From the NCBI GenBank assembly GCA_035294325.1, contig DATGLE010000013.1, positions 16,942 to 80,941 on the forward strand: a stretch of DNA of 64,000 nt, written 5' to 3'. The notes under the pieces are model-generated. The model saw only the letters and a program-made list of their open reading frames with translations. It was not told the origin of the DNA and ran no database searches. Positions within the stretch are counted from its first letter, which is position 1. Each line of letters starts with the position of its first letter. Below are positions 40,529-50,183 of this stretch, piece after piece. The DNA is from DATGLE01 sp035294325. Lineage in GTDB: Bacteria > Chloroflexota > Ktedonobacteria > Ktedonobacterales > Ktedonobacteraceae. The translations under genes were made by a program, and so were the position numbers.

Positions 40529-41766
40529 CTCAGCGCGCTGGCGGCCATTGTTCCGACATGGGCAGCCATAGCTTGCTGGTAGACGGCGACCAGGCGCTCC
40601 GTCGCTGTGGACCAGTCGTGCGTCCGCTCGACATACTCGCGCCCGTGGCGACCCAATGAGGCGCGCAATGCAGCGTTGCCCATGAGATGCAGCGTCTTCT
40701 CGGCGAATTCGCGGGCTGAATGCGCTACAAGCAGGTCGCGGCCAGGCAGCGCGCTCAGCGCGGCGGCGGCTGGCGCGGCGACAACTACTGGTGTGCTCAG
40801 CGCCATTGCTTCCAGCACCTTGTTCTGGATACCAACGCTGTAGACCATCGGACTCAGCATCACCTCGGCGCGCCCCACATACGGGCGCATATCGTCCACG
40901 TAGCCCGTCACCTCCACGCGCGGGTCGACGGCCAGGCGGCGAATCGCACGCGGCGGATTGCTGCCAACAATCGTCAATGTAGCGTCCGGGCGCTGCTGCC
41001 AGATAAGCGGCATGATCTGCCGGTGCAGGTACAGCGCTGTGGCGACATTCGCATGATAGCTCATCTTCCCTGAGAAGACGATGTTAGCGCTGCGGCGCTC
41101 CTGTTGCAGTGGACGGAAGTACTCCAGATCGACGCCATTGGGGATAATGGTGATATCCGCTGCGGTCTCGCCTGGCCGCTCGACGGCATGCAGATCGAGC
41201 ATCGCCTGGCGATCCCGCTCCGACGTAATCACGCAGTGCCGGACCTGGCTCAGTAATTCGGCCTCGTAGCGCCGCGTGCGCCTGCGCTCGATCAAGGCTA
41301 CAGCGCGCACAGAGGGGCTGGCCCCCGCTTTGAGCGCGTGCTCGCTGAGCAGGCTGATGCAATCAACGGCATCCCAGACCAGCGGCGGCAACTGTGCCTC
41401 CTGGATGATCCCCTTGAGGGGTGCGATACCGCGCAGGTGTTCAACATGCATCACATCGAACGCCTGCTGCGTGCAGAGGCGCTGCACCTCCTGCGCGAAG
41501 CGGGCGGAGCGAGCATAGGCGGCCTGCAAGGGCTGCGCACTCAACAGCGCCAATCCGCCGCGCAGGGCCTGCTGCCGCTTCGACTCCTGCACAGTGACGA
41601 TATGGTATCCCTGTGTGCGCAGAGCCTCCGCGTCGGCCATTTCACGCTCCGAACTGCATGGCGCTACAATCGTGACTTCGTGGCTGTGCCGCAGGCGCGT
41701 CAGGAAGCCATAGCCACGCACACGAATGCGCGAAGGCGGATAAGGCGTAACAAAGAGAATACGCAT
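40525..41766 (-). CDS. Glycosyltransferase family 4 protein
   Basis: GT-B glycosyltransferase, 413 residues, starting MRILFVTPYPPSRIRVRGYG, a usual GT4 opening. The donor domain carries FSGKMSYHANV (GT4/WbuB-like), GYVDDMRPYVGRAEV and QNKVLEAMALSTPVVVA. It is paralogous to the next gene downstream, with which it overlaps by 4 bases. It starts 54 bases after the alkaline-phosphatase-like gene, so the three are probably one transcript. Confidence 0.9.
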   Translation of the reverse strand: MRILFVTPYPPSRIRVRGYGFLTRLRHSHEVTIVAPCSSEREMADAEALRTQGYHIVTVQESKRQQALRGGLALLSAQPLQAAYARSARFAQEVQRLCTQQAFDVMHVEHLRGIAPLKGIIQEAQLPPLVWDAVDCISLLSEHALKAGASPSVRAVALIERRRTRRYEAELLSQVRHCVITSERDRQAMLDLHAVERPGETAADITIIPNGVDLEYFRPLQQERRSANIVFSGKMSYHANVATALYLHRQIMPLIWQQRPDATLTIVGSNPPRAIRRLAVDPRVEVTGYVDDMRPYVGRAEVMLSPMVYSVGIQNKVLEAMALSTPVVVAAPAAAALSALPGRDLLVAHSAREFAEKTLHLMGNAALRASLGRHGREYVERTHDWSTATERLVAVYQQAMAAHVGTMAASALR

Positions 41767-41820
41767 CTTCTAATCCCTCTGTCGGTTCTAGAGCGCTGTA
41801 GAGCTGACTCCCTTCCCGAC

Positions 41821-43500
41821 TTATAAGTATCCCAGCGCCTCCAGTTTCTGGCGCACGCTTTCCTCTTCTTCCTCGGAGTAGCCGTACTCGTCTGCGGCGG
41901 CTTCCTCGAACTGGCGCTCCCCGGTGTAAGAGGCAGCGGTCTCGCTCAGGTGCTTCTCCTCGAAAAGATCCGCCAGCGGTTTGCCGTCCATATCCGCAGG
42001 AATGGGCATATCGAGCGCGTAGAGGATGGTTGGCGCCACGTCGATGATGTTGGCGCCCTCAATGGTAGCGTTGTGGCGGATATGCGGTCCCTGTGCGAGA
42101 AGGATGCCATTCATGCGGTGTACGCCCGCCGTACCCTTGCCATCAAGCACCTCCATGGGGACCTTGCTCACCAGTTCGTCGATGCTCGTCCCACCCTTGT
42201 AGCAGTCCTGCGTGACGAGAATGATATCGGGAGCCATCTCCAGGCGCTCGCCGTGATATAGTTCCTCGCGGCGGTAGGCTTCCAGCACAATCGGCTCGCC
42301 GGTCCCGGGATCGCGCAGCGCGCGCGCCTCTTCCAGAATGCGTGTGCGAATGGCCTCGTACTCCTCGCCCGGCTGTACGCACCCCTCCGGCTGCCGGCCC
42401 GCCACGTTAATCATCACACCCTCAACCGGCGGATACATCGGGAAGCGGTATGCCTTCGTATGCTTCCAATCGATGATATCCAGGTTCAGCATCGTCTGCG
42501 AGTCGATATTGGTGGCGACCTTCTTCAAGCCGGCGGGCAGCTTGCGATAGATCTGCTCAAGGTACGGGAACCGGCGAATCTTTGTGCGGTAGAACTGCTT
42601 GAACGCGGCTTTCAGCTTGCTATTTTGTTTGTGCGCCTTCTGGCTGGGAGTGAGCAGATTAAGGGTGCGCAGCAGATAGTTCGTGTTGAAGTAGTAATGC
42701 GGATGCGCCCCTCCGCCGTGGTCGGACATGATGAGAACAGTAGTATCGTCATCGATTGCTTGCAGGAACTTGCCAACGCACTCATCGCAGGTCTTGTAGA
42801 CCTCTTCTATGAGGTGCCCATATTTCGCGGCATCCTCTGGCTTATAGGCCGGATGATCGGGATCGATATACTTCCACCAGTCGTGATGCGCGCGATCTGT
42901 CGCGCCGACGACCATGATGAAGAAAGCGTAATCATCCTTCTTCATCTGCTCTATCGAGACATCGGTACAGAGATGGAGCGAGCGCTGCATTTCTTTGAGC
43001 AGCGGTTCATGCTCCGCTGACTTGAAGAAGGCGGCATCGCCGACGAGCTGAGGGATGGTATCGCCCAGTTCCGGCGGATAGGTATAATTTTTCCCCGAGT
43101 CCGGCGTCGGGTAGCCGGAGACCATGAAACCGTTGACCTTCCAGGCTGGATACGTACATGGAACAGTGACCACGCCCACTTTCTGGCCCGCGGCACCGAT
43201 GGTATCCCAGACCGTTTTGCCCGCGAATGCGTGTGAGTCCACAATGGTATCTGCGAAAAAGCTGTAGCGTCCTGGATCGTAGTCGCGGAAGTCGTAGACG
43301 CCATGCTTGCCAGGGTTATAGCCGGTGGCGAAGGTTGTCCAGGCGGCAGGCGAAATGGGTGGATATACAGATCTCAGTTTGCCATACACGCCATTTTGCG
43401 TAATTTGCTTGAGATAGGGCAGCTTATCCTCTTTGATCCAGCGTTCGATCAGTTCGGGAGTTGCGCCATCAAGCCCAATAACTAATACTTTTGTTCCCAT
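41821..43500 (-). CDS. Alkaline-phosphatase-superfamily protein (type I phosphodiesterase/nucleotide pyrophosphatase family)
   Basis: A 559-residue two-metal hydrolase or transferase. Metal ligand D11 in VIGLDGATPE, nucleophile region AAWTTFATG (T55), a mid-protein Asp/His block (VVGATDRAHHDWW), and LIMSDHGGGAHPH carry the expected ligands, so it should be active. No signal peptide or membrane helix is evident, so it may act in the cytosol. The C-terminus ends in an acidic helix plus RQKLEALGYL, a tail recurring in this family. It opens the glycosyltransferase operon. In such clusters these enzymes may handle phosphate-linked glycan substituents or nucleotide-sugars; substrate unknown. GAGGA precedes the ATG. 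Confidence 0.88.
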   Translation of the reverse strand: MGTKVLVIGLDGATPELIERWIKEDKLPYLKQITQNGVYGKLRSVYPPISPAAWTTFATGYNPGKHGVYDFRDYDPGRYSFFADTIVDSHAFAGKTVWDTIGAAGQKVGVVTVPCTYPAWKVNGFMVSGYPTPDSGKNYTYPPELGDTIPQLVGDAAFFKSAEHEPLLKEMQRSLHLCTDVSIEQMKKDDYAFFIMVVGATDRAHHDWWKYIDPDHPAYKPEDAAKYGHLIEEVYKTCDECVGKFLQAIDDDTTVLIMSDHGGGAHPHYYFNTNYLLRTLNLLTPSQKAHKQNSKLKAAFKQFYRTKIRRFPYLEQIYRKLPAGLKKVATNIDSQTMLNLDIIDWKHTKAYRFPMYPPVEGVMINVAGRQPEGCVQPGEEYEAIRTRILEEARALRDPGTGEPIVLEAYRREELYHGERLEMAPDIILVTQDCYKGGTSIDELVSKVPMEVLDGKGTAGVHRMNGILLAQGPHIRHNATIEGANIIDVAPTILYALDMPIPADMDGKPLADLFEEKHLSETAASYTGERQFEEAAADEYGYSEEEEESVRQKLEALGYL

Positions 43501-43618
43501 GTCTTAACCGTCCTCTTTTTGGGCTACGTTAACTTTGGAACATAGCGCTTATCGATACTATCTGCTTCTCATTGCCCTTGATCGCAGGGCCTTTGTGCGA
43601 CCGGGCCGCGCCAGGGAT

Positions 43619-43671
43619 GGAGTGTGTAGTGAGAGGCTGGCGCTTCGTGCCAGCCTCTCACTACACACTCC
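43619..43671. repeat. Long perfect palindrome (23-bp stem) in a divergent gap
   Basis: Arms 43619-43641 and 43649-43671 are fully complementary; two more pairs, one of them G-T, can extend into the loop GCTTCGT. The gap 43501-44167 is between divergent genes, so this is not an ordinary terminator. Confidence 0.7.
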
Positions 43672-43749
43672 AGAAGGCAAGTGCCGCAGGAATCAACTGG
43701 TAATAGCGTCTGTGGCCCGGCGTCCTTGCTCGCTCTGGCCGGGTCAGGA

Positions 43750-43828
43750 ATGGGTGTGGTGGTGTGGAACGGGCGCGAAGCGCCCATTCCACACCACCAC
43801 ACCCATCGTGCGAGCGCCGCAGGCGCGA
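43750..43828. repeat. Long palindrome with GCGAAGC loop plus inverted copy of the shared motif
   Basis: A stem of about 27 bp with one mismatch (43750-43776 with 43780-43806) closes on a GAA loop in the context GCGCGAAGCGC. Directly after it, 43810-43828 is the reverse complement of 19 bases of the shared 20-bp motif. Motif and palindrome are thus in the mirror order of the copy at 4671-4740. Confidence 0.72.
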
Positions 43829-44055
43829 ACAAACGATGGGGCCAGCAATCGGGCACTCTTAATACAGCCATGCGTGTGAAAAGGATGCCAGGCGCATGTA
43901 GTAGACATATTATGCCGATCCATTAACGTAAGTATAGCGAGTAGTACAAAAGGTCAGGCTTGGTTTTGGTTAAGAATGGGTTATGAAATAGAGAAAGCGG
44001 CGTTATATTCTTAACCCGGTTGGGGTATTTGCCCCTTCTGTTAGTCCTGGTGTAC

Positions 44056-44084
44056 TTGCACATTTGCTGTGAATTAGGTACACT
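44056..44084 (+). promoter_or_regulatory. Sigma-70-type promoter for the forward polysaccharide block
   Basis: TTGCAC (44056-44061) and TACACT (44079-44084) are 17 bases apart, with predicted start near 44091, about 77 bases before the GTG of the glycosyltransferase gene. Confidence 0.6.
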
Positions 44085-44167
44085 GGCGCGCAGATAAGAT
44101 GACATAAGTTTCGCTATCGTGCTATGCCTTTGGGTATAGCCGCGTAGATAGATGAGCTGGTGCAGTA

Positions 44168-45442
44168 GTGCGTATTTTGTTGTTGAGTAATCTTTACCCG
44201 CCCGATGTGCAGGGTGGAGCGGAGATCCTGGCCGGGGACATCGCCGCGGGATTGCAAGCGCTGGGACATGAAGTGCTGGTGCTGACCAGTGGGCAGGAGC
44301 GTTCCGGGGCGCGGGGGCCGCAGGAAGGCCCCGTATGGCGTACTCTACGCAGCGCGCCACCCGCGCATTTTGACCGGGGGCGCCCTCCCTGGCAGCAGTT
44401 CCCCCTCCTGCTGAACTACTACCGGCGCTATCACCGCCCTGCCAACGCGGCGGAACTACGGCGCATCGTCGCGCTGACCAGGCCGGATATCGTGTATATC
44501 TGGGAGATAACGGGGATTGGCGTCAACTCGCTGCTCAAAGCGCTGCCGGGCCTGGCTGTGCCCATCGTCTTCCACCTGGGAAGTTACTGGCTGCTTTATG
44601 CACGTTCGCCGGAGACCGAGCAGGTGCGCCTGCGTATGCGCTGGCTCAAGCAATGGTTGATCGGCTCCATCGCTAAGCCGGCCTATACCTCGCTTATTGC
44701 TGTGAGCAAGACCGTCAAGGAGGAATACGTGCGTGCCGGTTACGAGCCAGAGAGCATCGAGGTTATCTACAATGGGATCGACTCCCGCTTTCTTACGCTG
44801 CCCCGCGTCGAACGCAGTGCCGGGGACGCGGGGCAGCCGATGCAGTTGCTCTTTGTGGGCCGGCTGCGCGTCGAAAAGGGGCTGCTCGTTCTGCTGCGTG
44901 CGCTCGATCTGCTGGTGAACGAGCAGGCTTCCCGCCCGCTGCTGCATCTCAATATTTTCGGCACCGGCGACCAGGTTTACGTCAATGAATTGCAGGCTTT
45001 CCTGCGTGAGAAGCGCCTGGAAAACATCGTAACGTTTCATGGCAGAGTGTCACAAGATGAACTTATCAGGCAATACGACCTTTCGGACATTATGCTGGTC
45101 CCCTCGCTCTGGCAGGAACCGTTCGGGCTGGTTATCGCCGAGGCAATGGCGCGCGGCTTACCAGTGATTGCCTCGCATGTGGGTGGCCCGGCGGAGATCC
45201 TCACCGATGGCGTCGATGGATTGCTGGTTGAACCCGGCAATGAGCGAGCGCTGGCCGACGCGATCCAGTACCTGCTCATCGACGAGCAGCGGCGCGCGCG
45301 GCTGGCGCGCGCCGCGCAGGCAACGGTGAGGGAGCGCTTTACCATCGAGGAGAACGCCCGGCGCGTAGAACAGCATTTGTCGCGGGCGATTGAACGCAAT
45401 AAACAGGAGCAATCGACGTTAAGTGGGGCTGGCGTTCGTTGA
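44168..45442 (+). CDS. Glycosyltransferase family 4 protein
   Basis: GT-B glycosyltransferase, 424 residues, starting with GTG. The start is set by the GT4 N-terminus MRILLLSNLYPPDVQGGAE. The donor domain has LLFVGRLRVEKGLLVLL and the complete E-x7-E element in EPFGLVIAEAMARGLPVIAS, then HVGGPAEILTDG. It resembles capsular/exopolysaccharide glycosyltransferases of the WcaI/PimB type. It is the first gene of a forward-oriented block, and no good ribosome binding site precedes it. Confidence 0.9.
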   Translation: MRILLLSNLYPPDVQGGAEILAGDIAAGLQALGHEVLVLTSGQERSGARGPQEGPVWRTLRSAPPAHFDRGRPPWQQFPLLLNYYRRYHRPANAAELRRIVALTRPDIVYIWEITGIGVNSLLKALPGLAVPIVFHLGSYWLLYARSPETEQVRLRMRWLKQWLIGSIAKPAYTSLIAVSKTVKEEYVRAGYEPESIEVIYNGIDSRFLTLPRVERSAGDAGQPMQLLFVGRLRVEKGLLVLLRALDLLVNEQASRPLLHLNIFGTGDQVYVNELQAFLREKRLENIVTFHGRVSQDELIRQYDLSDIMLVPSLWQEPFGLVIAEAMARGLPVIASHVGGPAEILTDGVDGLLVEPGNERALADAIQYLLIDEQRRARLARAAQATVRERFTIEENARRVEQHLSRAIERNKQEQSTLSGAGVR

Positions 45443-45538
45443 TGGCGGCATTTAATTGATGCTTTTCTTTTATTATGAGACAAGTAGCATTTTTAATGGC
45501 TTTTTAACCGCAATGTTGTACAAAGAGGAGACAAAGGG

Positions 45539-47059
45539 ATGAGAGATGATCTGCGTCCGTATACAGATCGGGGAAATATGCAGGTCAGGTCAATGAGCCG
45601 CAGGCGCGCGCTCCATGTCATGGGTGCCGGCGCCGCAAGTATTGTGGGGGCAAGTGCACTGGCAGCGTGCTGGCCCTTCCCAGAACCTTCAAAGACAGGT
45701 GGCGGCACCATCACGCTCACTGTTACACCCCAGACTACGGTAACGGCAACAACGACGATGGGCGCATCTCGCCCGCTGGTGCCCTATTTTCTGGGATATA
45801 ACAATGTGCCTATTCATAGCCCCGCCTGGTCCGACCCGAATGTGATGAATGCTGCCAGACAGTTTATGCCCGGGACCCTGCGCTATCCCGGGGGAACCAT
45901 TGGCAACTATTGGGACTGGCAAAGCGGCTGGTTTGTGCGTGGGCAATCTCTGGGCGCTACGACGCATACCAGATATCGTTTGCAGGATCTCCAGCAGGCC
46001 GTGCAGGCGACGGGCGCGTTGCCCATTTATGTTCTCAATATGCTTACTTCCAATCTCAATACACAACTGAACATGTTACGCACCGCTAAGGGAATGGGGC
46101 TGCCGGTGAAGTATGTAGAACTGGGAAACGAATTTTATCTTGGCTCGCCTAACGATTATGAAACAGCATTCCCCAGTGGCGCCGATTATGGCAGGGTAGC
46201 GACGCAGTGGGCGCAGGCTATCCATCAAGAGTTTCCCGATGCGAAGGTCGCCGCCGTAGGGGCATCGCCTGGCGGCAATGCGCGCCAGAACGGTTGGAAC
46301 CAGAGTATGCTTCCGGCGCTGCATGGTTTAGACGCGATCACCTTCCACCCTTACGTTCCGCTTCAGGATGGCCTGGTTTCGCAGAACAATGTTTCTGGCA
46401 GTGTGACATCTCTCGATAGTACGATCTATGGACGATGGCAGCAATTCGCGGGGCAAATACAAACGCTGCCCTCGGGCATGAAAGCGTGGCTTACAGAATA
46501 CAACCTGGTTGATAACTCCAGTGAGAACTGGTCTGGTCCTTTCCAGGTTTTCCGCAACTGGATACACGGTGTTGTGGTAGCGGGTATGACGCTGAGCTAC
46601 CTGGAGCAGAACAATGTGGAACTGGTGTGTTTCTTCGACATGGTTGGCAGGACCGGCAATGAGGTCGTTTTCTACGATCCACAGGGGCAGAACGATCCGC
46701 TTCCACAGTATGCGCTCACAGCAGCGGGCTGGTCCCTGCGCCTGCTGGGCAATACCATGCATGGCATGACCTCGGCCCAACCGATCTCGCTTTCTTCTCC
46801 CTCAAGCACCGTCGGAGGAGTTGCCGGGTGGCTCTTCAGTAATGGCACGCAGCGCCGAGCATTTATAGTAAACAGCTCTACCGAGAATATCACATGGAAC
46901 GTAGATCAAGCATTCTCACCGGGTAAAGCTCAGGTGATGCAATTAACAGGCAATCCTTTCAGGCTGGTTACGGGGCAGGATTCGCTGACGATCAAGAAGG
47001 CCACCCTGGCGAATCAGCTTGTCCTGCCGGCTTACTCGGTAACACAACTGATGCTATAA
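45539..47059 (+). CDS. Tat-exported clan GH-A glycosidase-like lipoprotein
   Basis: A 506-residue exported protein. A twin-arginine signal (SRRRALHVMG, 20-29) runs into a lipobox LAAC with Cys44, so it is probably a folded, membrane-anchored extracellular protein. A (beta/alpha)8 glycosidase fold is suggested by RYPGGTIGNYWDW (115-127), the acid/base E198 in VELGNEFY and a candidate nucleophile E320 in AWLTEYNL. A C-terminal beta-sandwich domain follows (about 415-506). This arrangement recalls GH51/GH79/GH39-type enzymes (arabinofuranosidase or heparanase-like). Lying within the polysaccharide cluster, it may trim or release the polymer. The RBS is GAGGAG. Confidence 0.8.
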   Translation: MRDDLRPYTDRGNMQVRSMSRRRALHVMGAGAASIVGASALAACWPFPEPSKTGGGTITLTVTPQTTVTATTTMGASRPLVPYFLGYNNVPIHSPAWSDPNVMNAARQFMPGTLRYPGGTIGNYWDWQSGWFVRGQSLGATTHTRYRLQDLQQAVQATGALPIYVLNMLTSNLNTQLNMLRTAKGMGLPVKYVELGNEFYLGSPNDYETAFPSGADYGRVATQWAQAIHQEFPDAKVAAVGASPGGNARQNGWNQSMLPALHGLDAITFHPYVPLQDGLVSQNNVSGSVTSLDSTIYGRWQQFAGQIQTLPSGMKAWLTEYNLVDNSSENWSGPFQVFRNWIHGVVVAGMTLSYLEQNNVELVCFFDMVGRTGNEVVFYDPQGQNDPLPQYALTAAGWSLRLLGNTMHGMTSAQPISLSSPSSTVGGVAGWLFSNGTQRRAFIVNSSTENITWNVDQAFSPGKAQVMQLTGNPFRLVTGQDSLTIKKATLANQLVLPAYSVTQLML

Positions 47060-47080
47060 GTCTCCCGGGCGGAGACTTTT
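47059..47080 (+). terminator. Rho-independent terminator
   Basis: A 7-bp stem AGTCTCC/GGAGACT with a CGGGC loop followed by TTTT lies directly at the end of the glycosidase-like gene. It is the most classical terminator in the window. Confidence 0.75.
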
Positions 47081-47225
47081 CATCCCCTGACAATACAGGG
47101 GGACGCGCATCTCTATTCAGATGGACCCTCATCTTGTGCCCGGCCCGGGCATGCACGAGATGCATTCAGATATGATAGATTTTTTTGCTCAATCTATCAA
47201 TAAATCTGCTAGATGAGGTTTTGTC

Positions 47226-48446
47226 TTGAAAAGGTTACTTCGTACTGCGTTGATCTTTATAATCCGCTTGCTTGGTGCGGCGGGAGTTCGTGCTACCGCT
47301 CAAAGAGCCAGGCAAGCGCCCCCTCGTAAACCGCGAATTCTGCTTGTTCGCCCAGGCAATCTCGGCGATCTGGTGATGACAACCCCTATATTACATGCTC
47401 TCAAAAAGCAAGCGCCCGGCGCTCATATTTCGATGCTGGTGGCTCCCTGGTCCAGTGGGGTCGTCGAGCGTCATCCAGATGTCGATGAGGTATTGACCTG
47501 TCCATTTCCCAGCAGCCGCTTTACTACGCGCAATATAGTGAAGTCATATACGCTGCTGCTCCATACAGCGAAAATGCTGCGACGTGGCAACTATGATCTG
47601 GCGATCAGCCTGCGCGCCTCCTTCTGGTGGTGTGCGGCATTGATCTACCTGGCGCGCATCCCTCGCCGCGTCGGCTATGCCGTTGAATACTGTACCTCTT
47701 TCCTGAGCCTTGCGCTGCCACACAATCCGCAGGAGCATTCTACGTCTTCCTGCCTGCGTCTCGTGAGCGCTGGATTGGAAGCGCTGGGCTATGCTCCCCT
47801 GAAAGAACCCTACACGGCCTGGCGCTATCCGCTTTACTTCGTACCGACGGCCGAAGAGCAGGAGTGGGTTGCTGATCGGCTGAGAGCCGAAGGCATCGAT
47901 GCGCATGCCTCCCTGATAGTGATCCATCCGGGAACAGGGGCGCCAGTAAAATTATGGCGCTCCGAGGCATGGGCGGCCTGCGCAACGGCTCTTACCCGCG
48001 CTTCTAGCCCTACCAGTCCTATACATATCGTACTGACCGGTAGTAAGGATGAGCGGCCATTGTTGGAGGAAGTGGCGAGGGGCGCTTCCACGCGCGTTAC
48101 GATGATTACCGATGCCTCGGTTGGTCAACTCGCGGCGTTGTTGCGCCGGGCGGAGTTAGTACTTGGCGTTGATAGCGGGCCGCTGCACCTTGCGGTAGCG
48201 CAGGGAACGCCAACCGTGCAGATCTTCGGACCCACCGATCCACGTAACTATGGACCATGGGGCGAAGAGGGACGGCATGCGGTGATTACCTCGGTCTATC
48301 GGTGTCCCTCCTGCCCGTGCATTCCCTGCGGGCGCCTGCAATTTTCGCGGCGCGAGCTGCCATTGCATCCCTGTGTGCGCCTTGTTGCCCAGGAGGAGGT
48401 GCTCACGGAAGTCTTCAAACTGCTGCGCAGCAGAGCGGTATCCTGA
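47226..48446 (+). CDS. Glycosyltransferase family 9 (heptosyltransferase-like) protein 1
   Basis: GT-B enzyme of the WaaC/WaaF class, 406 residues, using a TTG start with ATGAGG about 11 bases upstream. The N-terminal domain shows ILLVRPGNLGDLVMTTPILHALK; the donor domain shows LGVDSGPLHLAVAQGTPTVQIFGPTDP, the GT9 hallmark. A short basic N-terminal stretch with a hydrophobic segment (4-22) may attach it to the membrane. A C-terminal cysteine cluster (YRCPSCPCIPCG and HPC) resembles that of heptosyltransferases. It is followed by a close paralogue. The true donor is probably not LPS heptose if the organism is monoderm. Confidence 0.9.
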   Translation: MKRLLRTALIFIIRLLGAAGVRATAQRARQAPPRKPRILLVRPGNLGDLVMTTPILHALKKQAPGAHISMLVAPWSSGVVERHPDVDEVLTCPFPSSRFTTRNIVKSYTLLLHTAKMLRRGNYDLAISLRASFWWCAALIYLARIPRRVGYAVEYCTSFLSLALPHNPQEHSTSSCLRLVSAGLEALGYAPLKEPYTAWRYPLYFVPTAEEQEWVADRLRAEGIDAHASLIVIHPGTGAPVKLWRSEAWAACATALTRASSPTSPIHIVLTGSKDERPLLEEVARGASTRVTMITDASVGQLAALLRRAELVLGVDSGPLHLAVAQGTPTVQIFGPTDPRNYGPWGEEGRHAVITSVYRCPSCPCIPCGRLQFSRRELPLHPCVRLVAQEEVLTEVFKLLRSRAVS

Positions 48447-48887
48447 ATGGCCCGTTCGCAAGATAAAATAAAGGGCGGAGATCATCGAAGCCGGGCACAC
48501 ATTCCGTCTTTGACGATCTCCGCCAGAAACCCGCCGCGAAAGTCTCACAGGCCCGCCCGATAAATTCCGTGACGGCTCTGCTGGCTGAGCTTCAGAAGTA
48601 TTTTCAGGCTAGGATCTTTGTCGGATCTGAAGTTCTTTTTAATCTCCCTTTAATAAATGAAATGCTTTTTAACTTCCCTCCTGCTACCCCGCTCTGAGCA
48701 TAGATGACCATCTATGCGCAATACCCCCCCACTTTATCTTTTGATAATCCTCAATTATCATCTATTCTATCGCTGTCTATAATGACCTTAAGCCGTGCTT
48801 TACTCTTCATGGGGATTTCAATCTGCTCGGCTTAAAGAATGGAAGATAGAGGAACTGCGCCTTTTTCACCTATCTTTGAGGGATGGT
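48447..48887. other. Gap between the GT9 paralogues
   Basis: A hairpin with a 10-bp perfect outer stem (48474-48483 with 48515-48524, GGCGGAGATC) lies just after the first gene and may end its transcript. The rest is comparatively AT-rich (about 48620-48790) and could contain the promoter for the second gene, but no clear boxes were assigned. Confidence 0.4.
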
Positions 48888-50150
48888 ATGACTGGTTTGC
48901 GAAATTTGATACGTATTCTGCTCCTGCGCGCTCTCAGCTATGCTGGAAACGTGACAATGGCCCTGTTTTCACTGCGAAAGCATCATGCGAACCGAACCCA
49001 ACCAAGAATTGTACTCATCGATCCGGGCCACCTGGGAAGCATCGTGCTGACAACGCCGGTTCCACATGTCCTCAAGACCTGTATACCTGATGCCCATGTG
49101 ACCATGCTGGTTGGCAACTGGAGCCAGGAAGTGGCTCGGCGTCACGCGGACGTGGATGAATTACTCGTCTATGAGTTACCTGATCGGCGGCAAGGAACAC
49201 AATCCCCTCTCAGGTCGTGGCTCTTGATGCTGCGCCTCGCGTACCGGCTGCGCAAAGAGCGTTACGATGTGGGTATCAACTTACGTCATGGTTTCTGGTG
49301 GGGATCGGCCCTGCTTTTCCTGGCGTGCATTCCCTATCGCGTCAGCTGGGCTACCCAGGCGGGAGCGCCGTTTCTAAACGTCCCTGTGCGGCCGGCCCGC
49401 GAGCACCTCACGCTCTCTTATTTGCGACTTGCGAGCGCTGCTCTGCAAGCACTGGGATACGCTCCGCTGGAGGAACCCTACACGGCGGAGCGCTATCCTC
49501 TCATCATGTTCCAGCCCACACCAGAGGAGCAGGAATGGGTGAACAGACGGCTGGAAGAAGAGGGTATCACTCCAGACGTTCACGCTGTGATGATCCATCC
49601 GGGGACGGGAGGAGCAGTAAAGTTGTGGAAAACGTCTTCCTGGGCAGCCTGCGCGACGTGGCTTGCCCGGGACCCGTGGCCCCCCTCCCTGCGCTTTGTG
49701 CTTACAGGCACTGAACATGAACGTTCCATGCTGGAGGAGGTGGCCCGAGCATCGGCGGCTCCAACCAGTATCATCACCACTGAAACCGTCGGCCAGCTTG
49801 CCGCTTTGCTCCAGCGCGCGAGTCTGGTGATGGGAGTTGATAGCGGCCCGCTGCATCTGGCAGTCGCCCAGGGAGTGCCAACCGTAAGGATATATGGTCC
49901 AACCGATCCTGAGACTTTCGGACCGTGGGGCGAGGCAGCGCGACACAGCGTGATCACTTCGACCTATCGCTGTCCATCCTGCCCACGCATCCCCTGTAAT
50001 CGCCTGAACATTCCTGATGATAAGCTTCAGGCTCATCCCTGCGTCAAAATGGTTTCTGAGCAACCGGTCTTTGCTGCCGCCTGCAAACATCTTGCACCTT
50101 TATTGTCCAGCAAACAAAGGGAACCCGTGGTGTATCGACGGAAGCAGTGA
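48888..50150 (+). CDS. Glycosyltransferase family 9 (heptosyltransferase-like) protein 2
   Basis: GT9 enzyme of about 420 residues from the ATG at 48888, preceded by GAGGGA; the frame is open for 31 more codons upstream but without a good start site. It has the same organisation as the preceding gene: hydrophobic N-terminus, IVLIDPGHLGSIVLTTPVPH, MGVDSGPLHLAVAQGVPTVRIYGPTDP and a C-terminal YRCPSCPRIPCN...HPC cluster. The two are clear tandem duplicates that have diverged, and probably add successive residues. Confidence 0.9.
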   Translation: MTGLRNLIRILLLRALSYAGNVTMALFSLRKHHANRTQPRIVLIDPGHLGSIVLTTPVPHVLKTCIPDAHVTMLVGNWSQEVARRHADVDELLVYELPDRRQGTQSPLRSWLLMLRLAYRLRKERYDVGINLRHGFWWGSALLFLACIPYRVSWATQAGAPFLNVPVRPAREHLTLSYLRLASAALQALGYAPLEEPYTAERYPLIMFQPTPEEQEWVNRRLEEEGITPDVHAVMIHPGTGGAVKLWKTSSWAACATWLARDPWPPSLRFVLTGTEHERSMLEEVARASAAPTSIITTETVGQLAALLQRASLVMGVDSGPLHLAVAQGVPTVRIYGPTDPETFGPWGEAARHSVITSTYRCPSCPRIPCNRLNIPDDKLQAHPCVKMVSEQPVFAAACKHLAPLLSSKQREPVVYRRKQ

Positions 50151-50183
50151 ATCAGCTCGCTCTGACCTGCTGATAGAACTCAG

